A stretch of DNA of 64,000 nt from Copromyces sp. CBS 386.78. Lineage: Eukaryota > Ascomycota > Sordariomycetes > Sordariales > Sordariaceae. The translations under genes and the position numbers were made by a program. The notes beneath the pieces were generated by a model. The model saw only the letters and a program-made list of their open reading frames with translations. It did not search any database and was not told the DNA's origin. Shown here in pieces: positions 1-11,156 of this stretch (the first letter of the stretch is position 1; every line of letters begins with the position of its first letter). The stretch spans positions 62,001-126,000 of the forward strand of contig MU839206.1 in NCBI GenBank assembly GCA_030685235.1, in the 5' to 3' direction.

Positions 1-2194
1 CCTCCCCGCTCCAATCCCCTGGTTCCCACGATTCTGCGAATCACCACCGGTAAATCCAGCCCACTGGCCGACATCCCAGCGACCACCGATACCGCCACCG
101 ATTCCATTCACTCCCTCGTCGGCACGGACAGCCTTGGCCGTCTCCTGCTGCGCCTCCTCCCACTCGCGCTGACGCTGACGCTCGAGCTCCATTTCCCTTT
201 CCAGAAGAGAGAGGGCGGCAAACCCGCCTCCGGTCTTTCGGGTGGGCGAGTAAGGAGAGCGAGGCTTGTTGAAGGGGGATTTGCCACCGTGAGGTTGAGT
301 AGGGGTAACGGGTTGTTGGCCGCGGGTTTGAAGGGGGGAAGTGCCGGCGGCGTGCGGGTTGGGAAGGGGGCGGCTGTTGCCGGTATGGTTGGGACGGATG
401 GGAAGGGCAGGAGATAGGCCGTTGCCATTGTTCTCCTTGCCGTTGGCACCGCCGGTTCGCTGAGCGGTAAGCTTCTGAGGCGGCGAGAGCATGGGGTTCG
501 CTGGGATCGGAAGCGGCCTGGACGGCGAGGTCGGGTCAGGTAGCGGGCGCGGGGACCGGCTTCCGGCCGCCGGCTGGACAGGGCTGTCCAGGTATCCGTC
601 AAGGATGTCCTGCACTAGAGGCGACGGAGGTCTGCTAGAGAACCGCCGCTCGTCGCGCGGCTTCCACGAATCTTGCCTGCTGATGGGCCGAGCAGGACGG
701 CTGCGCGAGCGCTGCTTCTCGTCCGAGTCGTCGCCGCTGCTGACGCCGAGTCGACGGCTGCGTTCCTGGCGCTCGCGCTCGTACTCGGCCTCTCGCCTCC
801 GGGCCTTTTCGAGTTCCCGCTCGAGCTCTCTTATCCGCTCCTTGTCTCGGGACTCTTCGGCCTGGTACTGGCTGAGTAGCTGACCGCGCAGCCGGGGATC
901 GCTCCTCTCGCGGCTATGTTGGGCCTGGGCCTGAGCCTGGTTCTGGATCTGCTTCTCGGCGGCGCGCTTCTTCTCCTCTTCCTGCTTCAGCTCGGCTTGC
1001 AGTCGTCGCTCGGCCTCCTCTTCCTCCTTGCGTCGCTTCTCCTGATCGAGCTTCCACTGTCGTTCCTCTTCCTGCCAACGCCGCTTTTCCTCCTCGAGCT
1101 TCTTGCGCTCTTCCTCACGGGCCTTACGGGTCTCCACCTCCCACCTGCGTTCCTCTTCCTGACGAGCGCGCTCCTCGGCGGCCTCCTGCTCGGCCTTCTT
1201 TCGTTGTTCCTCCTCCTTGCGCTTGCGTTCCGCCTCTACCTCGGCTTCCTTCCGCTTCCGCTCCTTTTCTTGTACGCTGGGCACGTGCGGGGCAGCAGTG
1301 GTAATCTGTCGACGGCCGCCGAATGAAACGCCCATGGTGCCTTGACTCGCACCGCCCATGTATCCATACTGAGCAATGTTCCAAGCCGGGGACGTGGTGC
1401 CCTCGTGATTCTTATTGCTCCAGCTGCTGACGCTCCCCGAGACAGAAGGGGTAGTGGCGCTGAGGGTTGGGGACTTGGCTCCCCATCGGCTGCTCGATAC
1501 CGAACCTCCCGTCTTCTGCGCAACCAAAGGCGATGCCGTGGGTTGGAGAGACGACCCGAAGGATGAGCTGAAGGATGAAACGGTGGCATTGCTGGCGGTC
1601 GAGGTGTTGCGCGCGGGAAGACCTGGGCTCTTCAGAGGGGCGCCACCGGTGGCCTGGGGACTTACAACGGACTTGTTGTTGTGCGCGTTGTTTTTGGGCC
1701 CGATTACTGTCGGGACTGCTGAGGGGTTTGCGGCGTTGGCGGCTCGGCTAAAGGCACCGATACACTGAAGTACCTGTGCGGGGTCTTTGCGCTCGAAAAG
1801 ATCGACAGTCAGGAAAACGTCGTGCTCGAGCAGGTTCAGCGGCGGGGCTTTGCATGATCGCAGGAAGATGGAGATGTTTTCCATCTGGACGAAGGGCATG
1901 GCCGACTGCTTGAACTTGACGCCGGGCGGTGGCAGCACCTTGTTGACGAGCCTGGATAGATGGGTAAGGCACGGGTTAGTCTGTTTGGTTGGTGATATCA
2001 GAAGGACCGACAGGATAATGGACTCACTTGCACAGAGCAACGCCATCCTTGAGGGCATCGAGCAGATCGGGCTGGGGCAGCTTCTCGCCGAGGACGGACT
2101 CGATCCACGCCTTTGCCTCGCCGGCGGCCTGGGGCGTGTACTTTTCGGCGCGCAGCTTGCGCAGGTCCTTGTCCAGCGATGTGACGGAAGCCAT
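1..2194 (-). CDS. Calponin-homology (transgelin-like) actin-binding protein, 3' end outside window
   Basis: Start ATG at 2194 (context ACCATGG). Exon 1 is 2194-2028, a 76-bp intron (2027-1952, GTGAGT...CTATCCAG) follows, and exon 2 runs from 1951 off the left edge with no stop, giving at least 706 residues. Residues about 15-130 read as a single CH domain of the calponin/transgelin/Scp1 type (AKAWIESVLGE, LPQPDLLDALKDGVALCKLVN, MPFVQMENISIFL, DVFLTVDLFERKDPAQVLQC). This family binds and bundles actin filaments. The CH domain is followed by a Ser/Thr-rich stretch and then a long Arg/Glu/Lys-rich coiled coil (about residues 280-430) and a Pro/Ser/Arg-rich tail. Yeast Scp1 is only about 200 residues, so the long coiled-coil extension is the distinctive part. 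It is transcribed divergently from the complex I assembly gene at 3517. Confidence 0.8.
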
Positions 2195-3516
2195 GGTGTA
2201 TCTCTGCTTGAGGCGCGTGTTCCAGTTGCACCAGAAGACGTCGGGGAAAGGGTCAAGACTATTCACCGGTGTCCCAAGGGGAGGTGTGAAGTGTTTGGGA
2301 TAAGGACCGGAATCCAGTTGGGAGATGGGACCTTGGAGTTGTCGGGTCACTTTGGCGGCCGGAATGGAGACCAAGTTCCAGGGTCATGTCAGGCCCAAAG
2401 TAGGCTGGGATCAGGGACGGGATCCAAGGAAAGGTTGGCCAGGGGATATCCGAGGGGGGCGGGACACTGAATCAGCAGTGTCTCTAACCGGATCTTGGAT
2501 CACCAACAGGGATGTTCCAGATGAGCTTCCAGAACGGGCAATCTTGTGGAATTTGGCTGGACGCTGGCGCAATTCCCGGCTTATCCCTCGCTTTGGAATC
2601 CGAAATGCTTCGAAGGGTGGCTGAGCAAGTAAACAGGTTCGAGTACTCTGGTATCTGATGGATCGCCGCGAGAGAAACAGGTCGTCGTCGAGAAAAAAAA
2701 GGATGTAAAGAGGGGCAGAGAAATTGGCGAAAGCTCGTATTAAGTGTTTACGACGATGCCGGCTGGGTTCTCGAAATTGCGTCTAATCTGACCCGAGATT
2801 GATTGGGATCCTCTCTTTTGAGGGAGATTTGTGTGTCTTTTTTGCTGGTTCCCTCTGGGCAAGGAAGATGCGTTGTTCGATACCTTACCTACCAGGTAGT
2901 CAAATGGAAAGACGGGAGTCGTCACGACTCGGACGATTCATAAGCTGTAAATTAGCATTCCACTATTGTCCACAGGTTTTGACAGGGTGCTACAGGGGAC
3001 GCCAGCGGGGAGCCCTAATTGCGATACCCACTATCCCAGTCTGCCGGGCGCTGTGATTGTTAGCAACCCCGCTTCGCAACCAGGAATGTTAGTGCAGCGC
3101 TATTGCACATGACCACCACGCCTACGCAATCACACATGAACACTTTCCCTAAAACACATGCACCAGCCACAAATGTGACGCGCTTGCTGCGGAGATTTAC
3201 ACGTGGCTTGATGCCATGTCTTGTGGCTGGGGTTTAATCCCGGCCGGTCGTGCAGCGGGTGACGGACGGGTCCTTCCGTAGCGCCGTTCGCCGTCACTCA
3301 TCACTGGCGCGGCACGCATTCTCAGAGCCGACGTCACTCACACAAGTGGAATTCGAGATTCACCTCAATTTCCAACCACCCATGATCTGATATCAACGGC
3401 TCAACGGTCCGCGAGTTCCTTCAAACGGGCAGTCCTCCCACTCTCACGGTCTCACCCTCATCTCATCCCGTGTACATCACTCGATAGGGCGCATCTACAG
3501 ATCGACCGGCAATCTC
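2195..3516. promoter_or_regulatory. Divergent intergenic region (1.3 kb)
   Basis: The region lies between the start codons of the CH-domain gene (minus) and the NDUFAF2-like gene (plus), so it should hold both promoters and 5' leaders. No gene is supported. A GACGTCAC element at 3330-3337 resembles an ATF/CREB-type site, and a pyrimidine-rich leader (about 3420-3470) precedes the plus-strand start. These assignments are by eye only. Confidence 0.4.
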
Positions 3517-4623
3517 ATGTCGCTCAACCTCAAGTCCCTCTCCCCCCTGAAGCGGGCATGGTACAAGTGGAAGGCCATCAAGTTTCCATGGCGTAATAAG
3601 CTGCTCGTCGGTAAGAAACAAAGAACTGAGAAACCAAATAACTGGCCACCCCTTGTTGTCCCGGCCACGCCGTAAACGCCGTAGATCGATCAAATGCGCG
3701 CTTTGATCCTTGGGGATCCTCAGGCCAAGAAGTCCTTCATTAACATATCATTTACCTTTCCCAACTCTGATATCTCCTTTCTCATCACCATCTGCCCTTC
3801 TCTCACTCAACCCCTTTTGGGTCCCCTTCCACAATGACTAACCCCAGAGACAGGCCTTGATCTGGCCGGCAATGCCTACTATCAGTTCCGCCCCACCCGC
3901 TCCACCATCCGCTGGCGCCGAATAGTCCAGTACCCAGGCGGTCGCAGCACCCACTTCAGTGACGTCGCCGTCCCCCCTTCCTGGCACCAATGGCTTCGAT
4001 ATACGCGGGATGAGCCGCCGACGATAGAGGAGCAGGAGGCCGAAGTGGCGCGGCAGGAGAGGATCAAAGTGCTGGCCAAGATGGCGGACGAGAGATGGGA
4101 GGCCAAGGCCAAGTACATTCCGGATCCATCGCCAGGTGAACAACCATCAACCAGGACCATTGGAAAGCCAGGCGAGGAATATGGGCAGCCGGTTCCGCCT
4201 CTGGTGGGCGAGGGTATGCAGAAGAGCAGTCCCTATACAGAAGGGACAAGTGGAGGGGTTGTGAGCGGTGTTGAGACGAGTGGTGTCAGCAACCAGGCTG
4301 TCTTTGGGAGTGAGGAAGCGAAGCAGGCTGCGAAGGAAGAGCAGGAGAAGATTGGGGAGACGGCTACGGAGACTGCTACTCAGGCGGCCACGAAGACAGC
4401 TACGGATTCCCGTGCGAGCCCCGCGACGACACATGCGACACCAGCAGACCAAACGGCCGGAACGAGGGAAGGGACGTGGGATCAGATGATGAAGCAGCAG
4501 AAGCAGCTCAAGAAGAAGAAGGGTATTGATCCATGGAAGCAGGCTCAGGCGAGTAATCCCAGTGGGGAGTGGCAACCTCAGGCGTGGGATCCGTCTGCGA
4601 ATTTGGGCAACAAGAAGCGGTGA
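3517..4623 (+). CDS. NDUFAF2/N7BML-type mitochondrial complex I assembly factor
   Basis: Exons are 3517-3610 and 3848-4623, with a 237-bp intron (GTAAGA...CCCCAG) inserted after the first base of a codon. The product is 289 aa. Residues about 10-110 match the NDUFA12/NDUFAF2 (B17.2-like) fold: a basic N-terminus with RAWYKWKAIKFPWRNK, then a DLAGNAYYQFRP block, RRIVQYPGG, and VPPSWHQWLRYTRDEPPTIEEQ. Members of this family act inside mitochondria as late chaperones of NADH:ubiquinone oxidoreductase assembly (NDUFAF2), or are the paralogous subunit NDUFA12. The longer low-complexity tail favours the assembly-factor branch. The last about 150 residues are Gln/Thr/Lys-rich and appear disordered, ending in a WQPQAWDPS block. 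The start is the first ATG in frame after an in-frame-stop-bearing leader. Family assignment is good; factor versus subunit is less sure. Confidence 0.8.
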
Positions 4624-5337
4624 TCAGAACGCTTTCTTTGCCGTGAGCATTCGTGCATCGGGACCCAAAGACGGAAGGGAGTTTTGAATGTTCCAGTCAT
4701 CCAGCCCTTCTGTGAGTCTATGAGTTACGGCACATGACAAAAAGAGGGAACACAGATACCTCTTGACGCGGACCGAAGTCATCACAGTTATCTGATAGTG
4801 TCCCAGTCGCATTTGGTTCGGCCCAATCATGCATATAGTGTATCTATGCTGTACGAGAATGAAGAGAATGAAAAAGGTTGAGAATATTGTTCAACCGTTG
4901 TACACAATTAGACGCCAGACGGTAATGTAGCGCGACGTATAGCGACTCCTTAAAAATAGCCCGATATTTCTTGTCTCTCAGAGATCAGCCTACAAAGGCT
5001 TGTGAAAAGACTCTGCAGTCATTGTTCTTTCATCAGAATGAAATGAAGACGAAGAAAGAGTGAGGTCAGGGTGAAGACAAGACAATGCAGCTTTGACAAT
5101 GTAAGCTTGGCGCTAACTCAACTGGGGTTAAAGGCCCCAGTGTACCGGGCCAGCCTCTGTGCTTCATCCCGTGACTGCGCATTGCAGTGAATCTGGAAGC
5201 CCCGCTGTTGTCGCGTCCGTTTGACCGAATCAAGCGCGTCTTTTTCATTCCCACTGTTTTCCACCAAACTCCGTGCCTTTGCCACCCATCATTATTATAG
5301 ATAAAGTGACAGAGCTGGGTGGCCCAATTCTTACGCC
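4624..5337. other. Intergenic, 3' UTR plus promoter
   Basis: This is the spacer between two plus-strand genes. It should contain the 3' UTR of the NDUFAF2-like gene and the promoter and leader of the 643-aa gene. No gene, RNA or repeat is visible. Confidence 0.5.
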
Positions 5338-7269
5338 ATGGCGGCCTCATCGCCGCTTACCGATGTCGACGGCACATCGACGCCGGCCTCTTTCCACACA
5401 GCCGCCAACTCCCCGAACACTGCCGACACCACCAACATCACAAGTCCCGATCACGAAGACGACCGGAAACCGAAATACTACAAATCCGAAGAAATTCCCC
5501 ATGTCCTCAAACAGTCATGTCAGATCCATCTCGAGGAGCAGATGTACCTGCCAGCAATAGAGCTACTCGGAAGTCTTCTCAGCGATGCCGGTGAAAGGCA
5601 ACAAACAGACAAACCTGTCCGGGTACCTCCTCCTGCCCAGATCGCTCTTCTCGGCACCTTGACGATCCATCCGGCGTATACATCCCGCGCCCCCGAGCAA
5701 GCCAACCTCGACATCGCTGCCGAATCCCGAGAATACCTCCGCACGCTTCTCAACAAGGTCGGACCTGTCAATGCTGACTTCCGCTCGGCATTTTCTTTCA
5801 GACAAGGGCAAAACAGTGGTCGATGGGCCCGGAGAAGCTCGCGAGAGTTCAACAGCGCCGGCGAAAGCGACGGCGGTGGCGATATCGGCAGCTTTAGCGA
5901 AGCGGACAATATCGAGAGCAAGTGGTCTGGAAATGACCACAGCATATGGAGGAGATCATCCGATTTCTGGTCCGTCTTGGGCTGGGCGTTCCGGTGCAGC
6001 ACCACACATGCGCATCGTTGGGTACACTGGAAGGCGTGGCTGGATTTCATGATTGAGTGCCTGGAGAAGGACTGGGATGAGCGGCTTGCGCAGGATGAGG
6101 CCAACTTTCGGACGGAACTCGGCAACGGCAACAGCAGTGGCCCCGAGTCCGAGGCTACGTGCCAGTACCCTTTGCTGCAACAGAGTTTGTTTGTTCAATA
6201 CGTGGATGACCTACGGCGGGATAGAAAGAGGGTGCTACACGAGGTTATCAGAGCACTGTTTGCGTTTGCGGACGACGAAAACACGGCGGACAATACATAC
6301 TACAAGGAGGTGTTCAACAAGGAAACAGTCCTCCACAAAGACAAAAACAAGAAGCGAAAACACTCGCAAATGGTCGCCGTCGACCTAGAAAAGGACCAAT
6401 TCGGCGATTACCTTGATGATTGGGACGATCCAGTCACCGACGATGATGAGAAAGCAGACACGTTTACCACTCCTCACCTTTCCTCCGCCCGAATAGGCCG
6501 ACGAACCAAAGCCCGACCAAAGTCCACCCCTTTCTCCCGACCCGGAAAGGCTTTTGACGTCTCCCCCACAACCTCGCCCAGCCCCTTGCGCGTAACCGAC
6601 GGCCTAGCAGACTCGATACCTCTCCGACTGCGTCTCTTCCGCCTCGTCTCCGGCTGCGCCTTCTACCTCCCACCTGACATTCTCAGCTGCAAGACCCAAG
6701 ATCTCTACGACCTCTTTACCTCGCGCCTCAAATCCCTACCCCTCCCCTGCTTCGAACTTTTTCTCTCCCTAGACCACGACGAAAAAGTTCTGCCGCGCTT
6801 CATCTACGTCTCCCTCTTCCGCTACGTGGCCCAGTCGTTCGCGCCCCGCAGCGCTCCAAAGCCCGAGGACGTCGACCCGGAAGCGGACGCCGAGCACGCC
6901 ATCAGCCAGGCGATGCTTAGAGAGTGTTTTCTGCCGTTTTCCGCCAAGACGGTCACGGTGGAGGATAATGCCAAGTTTAGCCTGGTGCTGGAGAGCATGG
7001 CTTGGTGTCTGTTTCAGTCCGGATCAGTGGATTATTTTGAGGGGCTGAAGTGGGCGGTCGAAAAGGGGATTGAGGAACGGGAGAAGAAGATTAAGAAGGG
7101 GAGCGGGAAGGGTGGGGCGGCGATGACGGCTGCGGAGAAGATGGGGAGGCAGGTGCTGGAGAGGAGCGCCGCTTCGTTGAGGGCGTTTGTGGATGCGGTG
7201 GAGGCTACGAGTTTTATGGAGGATGGGGATGCGATGGATGAGGATTCTATCGTGGTGAGCAGTCCCTAG
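5338..7269 (+). CDS. Conserved-looking hypothetical protein, 643 aa
   Basis: Single-exon frame from ATG 5338 (context CGCCATGG) to TAG 7267-7269. I do not recognise the family. Three blocks look structured: residues about 45-145 (KYYKSEEIPHVLKQSCQIHL, then LLGSLLSDAG and PPPAQIALLGTLTIHP), about 205-305 (Trp-rich, DFWSVLGWAFRC and WVHWKAWLDFMIECLEKDW, then LQQSLFVQYVDDLRRDRKRV), and about 415-600 (helical, Leu-rich, with a basic region near 590). Between them are Ser/Asp-rich linkers, including a basic KDKNKKRKHSQ patch that could be a nuclear localisation signal. No signal peptide, transmembrane helix or enzyme motif is seen. Codon use resembles neighbouring genes and the frame is intact, so I treat it as a real gene. 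The helical blocks might form a repeat scaffold, but this is a guess. Confidence 0.8.
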   Translation: MAASSPLTDVDGTSTPASFHTAANSPNTADTTNITSPDHEDDRKPKYYKSEEIPHVLKQSCQIHLEEQMYLPAIELLGSLLSDAGERQQTDKPVRVPPPAQIALLGTLTIHPAYTSRAPEQANLDIAAESREYLRTLLNKVGPVNADFRSAFSFRQGQNSGRWARRSSREFNSAGESDGGGDIGSFSEADNIESKWSGNDHSIWRRSSDFWSVLGWAFRCSTTHAHRWVHWKAWLDFMIECLEKDWDERLAQDEANFRTELGNGNSSGPESEATCQYPLLQQSLFVQYVDDLRRDRKRVLHEVIRALFAFADDENTADNTYYKEVFNKETVLHKDKNKKRKHSQMVAVDLEKDQFGDYLDDWDDPVTDDDEKADTFTTPHLSSARIGRRTKARPKSTPFSRPGKAFDVSPTTSPSPLRVTDGLADSIPLRLRLFRLVSGCAFYLPPDILSCKTQDLYDLFTSRLKSLPLPCFELFLSLDHDEKVLPRFIYVSLFRYVAQSFAPRSAPKPEDVDPEADAEHAISQAMLRECFLPFSAKTVTVEDNAKFSLVLESMAWCLFQSGSVDYFEGLKWAVEKGIEEREKKIKKGSGKGGAAMTAAEKMGRQVLERSAASLRAFVDAVEATSFMEDGDAMDEDSIVVSSP

Positions 7270-8050
7270 AAGTGGCGGCCCATTAAGGGCTGATGGGTCT
7301 GCTGGGTTTGGAGTTTCAAGTTGTTACGGAGCTGGTGTTTGGCGGCGTTCTTTTGTATGGCAAAAGTGTTAACGGGTTTTGTTGATGGGTTTTGGCGGAC
7401 ATCTGGTTAGACGTTGTTTATGATACCCCCTTTGTATAGATGTAGTATACTTAAGACCGGAAAGGGTATGTTTTGTTGAATTCCAAGCGTCCAATACTAC
7501 TAGCATGTAAAGAATCTCTATAGCACACACTCGATGTTAATCTGGGTCATGTCCCTTGGTGCCTGTTGTGATGTCCATCCTCCTATCATCGAATTCACGA
7601 CCGGTCAAGGGTTAGGGTTCCAATACCCCTGACCTCCGTACCCCACTGAAACGTAACCGCTGTGGACTCGACGGCCGCGACCTGACAGCTCAACCACCTT
7701 GACAACCTCCGTCTGCTGGGGATAGCTTCAGATTTCCCAAACCACTACATTGAAGCGAACACACCCGACAGCTGCAGACTTTGGGAACCACACACCACAG
7801 GCTGCCACGACGACTTACCTACCTAATGCCTAATTGCTTTCTCTAATGGCGCTTATAATATAGGCCTTCTTCTTTAGTCGCAAGCTCGAACCACCTGTTC
7901 ATCCCCCCATTTGTGAACTTCGAACAGATTGATTGACCGCCCGCGATTCTTAAAACGACGACGACGAAGGAACAATCCTACCCCCAAGTAACGAGCCGAC
8001 ATAACATCGTGACACAACAATAACCACCACTACCACCACCACCAACAAAA
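7270..8050. other. Intergenic, 3' UTR plus COG1 promoter
   Basis: No gene is seen. The last about 30 bases before the COG1 start are CA-rich (ACCACCACTACC-type), a common fungal 5' leader. A palindromic TTACCTACCTA-type element lies near 7815-7826. Confidence 0.45.
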
Positions 8051-10786
8051 ATGGCAAACCACCCAATCCCCGACCTCTCCACCCTCCTCTCCTCCTCCCA
8101 AATCTTCTCCTCCGCCTACCCCCTCCCGCACATCCGCGCCATCCATAAAGCTCTCCATGCCGAGATCGACGACAAGCAGTCGCGCCTGCGCACCCAGGTT
8201 GGCGGCTCCTACCGCGAACTGCTGGGCACGGCCGACACCATCGTGCAGATGCGGGGGGACATGGAAGCCGTGCAGGCGACGCTGGGGCGCATGGGTTCGA
8301 AGTGCGGGAGGCAGGTGGTGAAGGAGAAGATGGATGGACTTGGGAAGTGGGAAGAGGCTGAGGACAGGGATACTAGAAAGAGGAGGGAGGCGGCGAGGGT
8401 TAAAATACTGGAGGGGTGTGTGTTAGGGGTGCAGAAGTTGCTGAGGCGGGAGGAGAAGGTCAGGGATAATCACAAGAGGAGAGGCGGAAAGATAGAGGAG
8501 AAGGAAGTGGCCATGTCCAAGGGGGATAAACTTCTCCTTGCGGCCAAGGTGTGCGTGCTTGGACGACTGTTGGTCAAGACTTTTGAGCGGGAGGGGATCC
8601 ATACCGAAGCGTCGAGGACGGCGGTCAAGTCAGCTGATCGGACTCTGACCGTCCTCCGCGATAGACTCCTCCGGTGCATCGACAGCGTTTTGGTCAGCGT
8701 CAACGAGAAGCTCACGCCGCGGAGTGATCTCCTCAAGGCTTTGAGCGCGTATAGTCTGCACACCAGCTCTGGAGCGCGGGATACCCTTCGGTATTTCCTC
8801 GGAGTCAGGGGGAGCGCGCTGGCCATGTCCATCGAAAACTGGGAGGGACAACAGCCGTCAGCGTCAGCGGCAGCGGTGCGAACGCCCAAGGACATCCTCA
8901 GACGACTTAACCTGTACGCCAAAACGCTGCAAGACGTGCAAGCCCTGGCGCCCAACAAGCTCGCGGATGCGCTCGCGGGTCTCAAGAAGAAGGCGCTCCT
9001 GGCCGATGACGCCCTCCGCGCTATCGAGGGTTTAAGGCTGGACATATACTCGCGCTGGTGCGGCGACGAAATCCGATACTACACACCCTTTATCCGGCAC
9101 GACGACTTGCAGTCGAAAGATGCCAACGGCCTGTTGTTCGAATGGGCCCCCGCGCACCGCGACATTTTTATTGAGGACCTCGGTAAGACGGTAAAATCCA
9201 TGAGCGAGTTCAAAGCCATTGTCGATTTACGGACTTCTGTCCTCCGCCTTTGGATCGCCGAGAGCTCGCGCGTCCGGTACGATTTCAGCCCGGACGAAGA
9301 CCAGGACGAAGGGAAGCACGAAAGCACCTCCTCCATGTTCACCCAAATCCGCTCCACCATCAAGAACCATTTGTTGTCCGTAATCGACACCAAAGTCCAC
9401 AAGCTCCGCCTCGTCGGCTCCGAAGCCTCCGCCGCTTTGGCCGCCTGGCGCGAGGGAACCACGGATCAGCACCTCTCCCTTTGGGACCCGTCCACGTTTT
9501 CGAATATCGACCTCACCAACCCTTCTTCCTCCGCTACCGGCGGCGGGGCCGCTGCCCAGTTCGCCACCGAAGTAATCTCCCGCCTATACGGCCGCAACGA
9601 CGCCGTCTCCAAAGCCGTAGCCTCCTACAAATCGTGGTTCCACGTGATCGACGACGTCGGGTCCGTCGTCGACCAACTACGCCGCCAACGCTGGGAAAAC
9701 GATGGCCTCGATGACGAGGACATGATGGTCGAAGATGAAGAGACGATCGAGCAGCGACAGCAATTACTGTCTCGTGAGGACCCGGAGCGGTTGACGGCAC
9801 ATCTGAGCGAGAGTCTGCTGAAGGCGTTCGCCGCGCTGGACGAGCATCTGACGGATCTCTGGGAGAAGCAAAAGGAGGGACCGAACAACGGGCAGATTGC
9901 CATGTACTTGTTGAGGCTGCTGCGGGACATTCGCAGCCGCTTGCCAGAACAGCCAGCCCAAGGCATCAAGACCTTTGGCCTGTCCACCATCCCCACCCTC
10001 CACCAATCCCTCGCCAAAACGGTTCTGGTCACACCTGTCGACGAGTTTGTGACTGTCGCCTTGGCAAGAAAAGCCGTGGTTGGCCGAGGACTATGGGAGG
10101 GAAGTCCGGAGCTGCCTACCTCGCCGTCACCAGGCATGTTCCGGTTCCTGCGCAACTTGTCGGCGGCGATGGCGGATGCGGGAGCGGACCTGTGGAGTCC
10201 GGCGGCGGTGAGGGAGTTGAAGAAGGAGGTGAGGGGGGAGGTGTGTAGGGTTTGGCTGGAGGCTGCTAGGGGGGTTTTGGATGGGGCTGAGCAAGAAGAG
10301 AAGAGGACAAATGAGGAGGGGGATGAAAATGAGAAGCAGGCTGAGGAAGGAGGGGAGGAGGAGAAGAAGAAGAGGAAGAAGAAGATGGAGAAGGATGAGG
10401 AGGTTAAAAAGCAGGAGGGTGAGCAAGAGGGCGAGAAGGGCGAAAGTGATAAGAGCGTCGAAGAAGCCAAGCAAGAGGCCGAGCAAGCCAAGACAGAAGA
10501 AGATAAGTCTTCTGAAGAACAACAGCAAGCCAAGGAAGAAGGCGAAGCCCTCAAAACCCAAGAAGCAGAAAAAGCCAGACAACAACGCCGCGACCTCTTT
10601 GTCCAATGGCTCTTGGACATCATCTACCTCGGCATTTTCCTCGACGGCCGAAACGGTGACTTCAACGAGATTGCCAACACCGTCTTCCAGCACTCGGGTC
10701 TGGATCCGGGGGCCAAGGGAAGGCTGGTCAAGGCGGCGCAGGAGTATTATAAGAGGACGCAGTTGTTGTTTGGCTTGTTGACATAG
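8051..10786 (+). CDS. cog1: Conserved oligomeric Golgi complex subunit 1 (COG1, Vps51/Vps67 family)
   Basis: Single exon from ATG 8051 (context AAAATGG), 911 aa. The N-terminus (about residues 5-95) is the Vps51/COG1 signature: LSTLLSSSQIFSSAYPLPHIRAIHKALHAEIDDKQSRLR, then LGTADTIVQMRGDM, which is a coiled-coil entry to the tethering complex. The body is helical, with SLWDPSTF and the ALARKAV/LWEGSPELPTSPSPGMFRFL blocks typical of fungal COG1. COG1 is a lobe-A subunit of the COG tether, which captures retrograde vesicles at Golgi cisternae and so maintains glycosylation enzymes. Oddity: about 120 residues of almost pure Glu/Lys/Gln (about residues 740-860) interrupt the C-terminal domain, after which the conserved end resumes (LFVQWLLDIIYLGIFLDG, YYKRTQLLFGLL). 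It is convergent with the glycosyltransferase downstream. Confidence 0.88.
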   Translation: MANHPIPDLSTLLSSSQIFSSAYPLPHIRAIHKALHAEIDDKQSRLRTQVGGSYRELLGTADTIVQMRGDMEAVQATLGRMGSKCGRQVVKEKMDGLGKWEEAEDRDTRKRREAARVKILEGCVLGVQKLLRREEKVRDNHKRRGGKIEEKEVAMSKGDKLLLAAKVCVLGRLLVKTFEREGIHTEASRTAVKSADRTLTVLRDRLLRCIDSVLVSVNEKLTPRSDLLKALSAYSLHTSSGARDTLRYFLGVRGSALAMSIENWEGQQPSASAAAVRTPKDILRRLNLYAKTLQDVQALAPNKLADALAGLKKKALLADDALRAIEGLRLDIYSRWCGDEIRYYTPFIRHDDLQSKDANGLLFEWAPAHRDIFIEDLGKTVKSMSEFKAIVDLRTSVLRLWIAESSRVRYDFSPDEDQDEGKHESTSSMFTQIRSTIKNHLLSVIDTKVHKLRLVGSEASAALAAWREGTTDQHLSLWDPSTFSNIDLTNPSSSATGGGAAAQFATEVISRLYGRNDAVSKAVASYKSWFHVIDDVGSVVDQLRRQRWENDGLDDEDMMVEDEETIEQRQQLLSREDPERLTAHLSESLLKAFAALDEHLTDLWEKQKEGPNNGQIAMYLLRLLRDIRSRLPEQPAQGIKTFGLSTIPTLHQSLAKTVLVTPVDEFVTVALARKAVVGRGLWEGSPELPTSPSPGMFRFLRNLSAAMADAGADLWSPAAVRELKKEVRGEVCRVWLEAARGVLDGAEQEEKRTNEEGDENEKQAEEGGEEEKKKRKKKMEKDEEVKKQEGEQEGEKGESDKSVEEAKQEAEQAKTEEDKSSEEQQQAKEEGEALKTQEAEKARQQRRDLFVQWLLDIIYLGIFLDGRNGDFNEIANTVFQHSGLDPGAKGRLVKAAQEYYKRTQLLFGLLT

Positions 10787-11156
10787 CCAGCCTTCTTTTC
10801 CGGACAAACCAGGGGAGGAAAGAGAACCCTTGGGAAAGCAGCACCTCACGCGCGATCTGATCAAGGTACTTGCAAGGGGTGAAAGTCTGCAATTACAATA
10901 CCATTAATATTGCTATCTCATCAAGAATCGTGTACGTTGGGTATATATATAGCCCCGTGCCGCTCAGTGTCGCTTGCGCCTAACTCCTATTCTTGCCGAC
11001 TCCTGCCTGTGGTGTATCTATCTTCCCTTCCCGAACTTCCAATGATGCCAACAAGGAGACGAACCTGATAGATGTACTCAAAAAAGCATCAAAACCCCAC
11101 CAGACCGTCCTGTACCGCCAACATTACTAGAGGTCTGCTACACAGTGACAGTGGGA
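10787..11156. other. Convergent intergenic region
   Basis: This 370-bp spacer lies between the stop codons of COG1 (plus) and the glycosyltransferase (minus). It should contain both 3' UTRs, possibly overlapping. Nothing else is visible. Confidence 0.5.

Noticed and set aside
9625..10623. A 332-codon minus-strand frame opposite COG1
   Set aside because: Its long Ser/Leu/Phe runs mirror the Glu/Lys-rich COG1 coding strand; it is a shadow frame.
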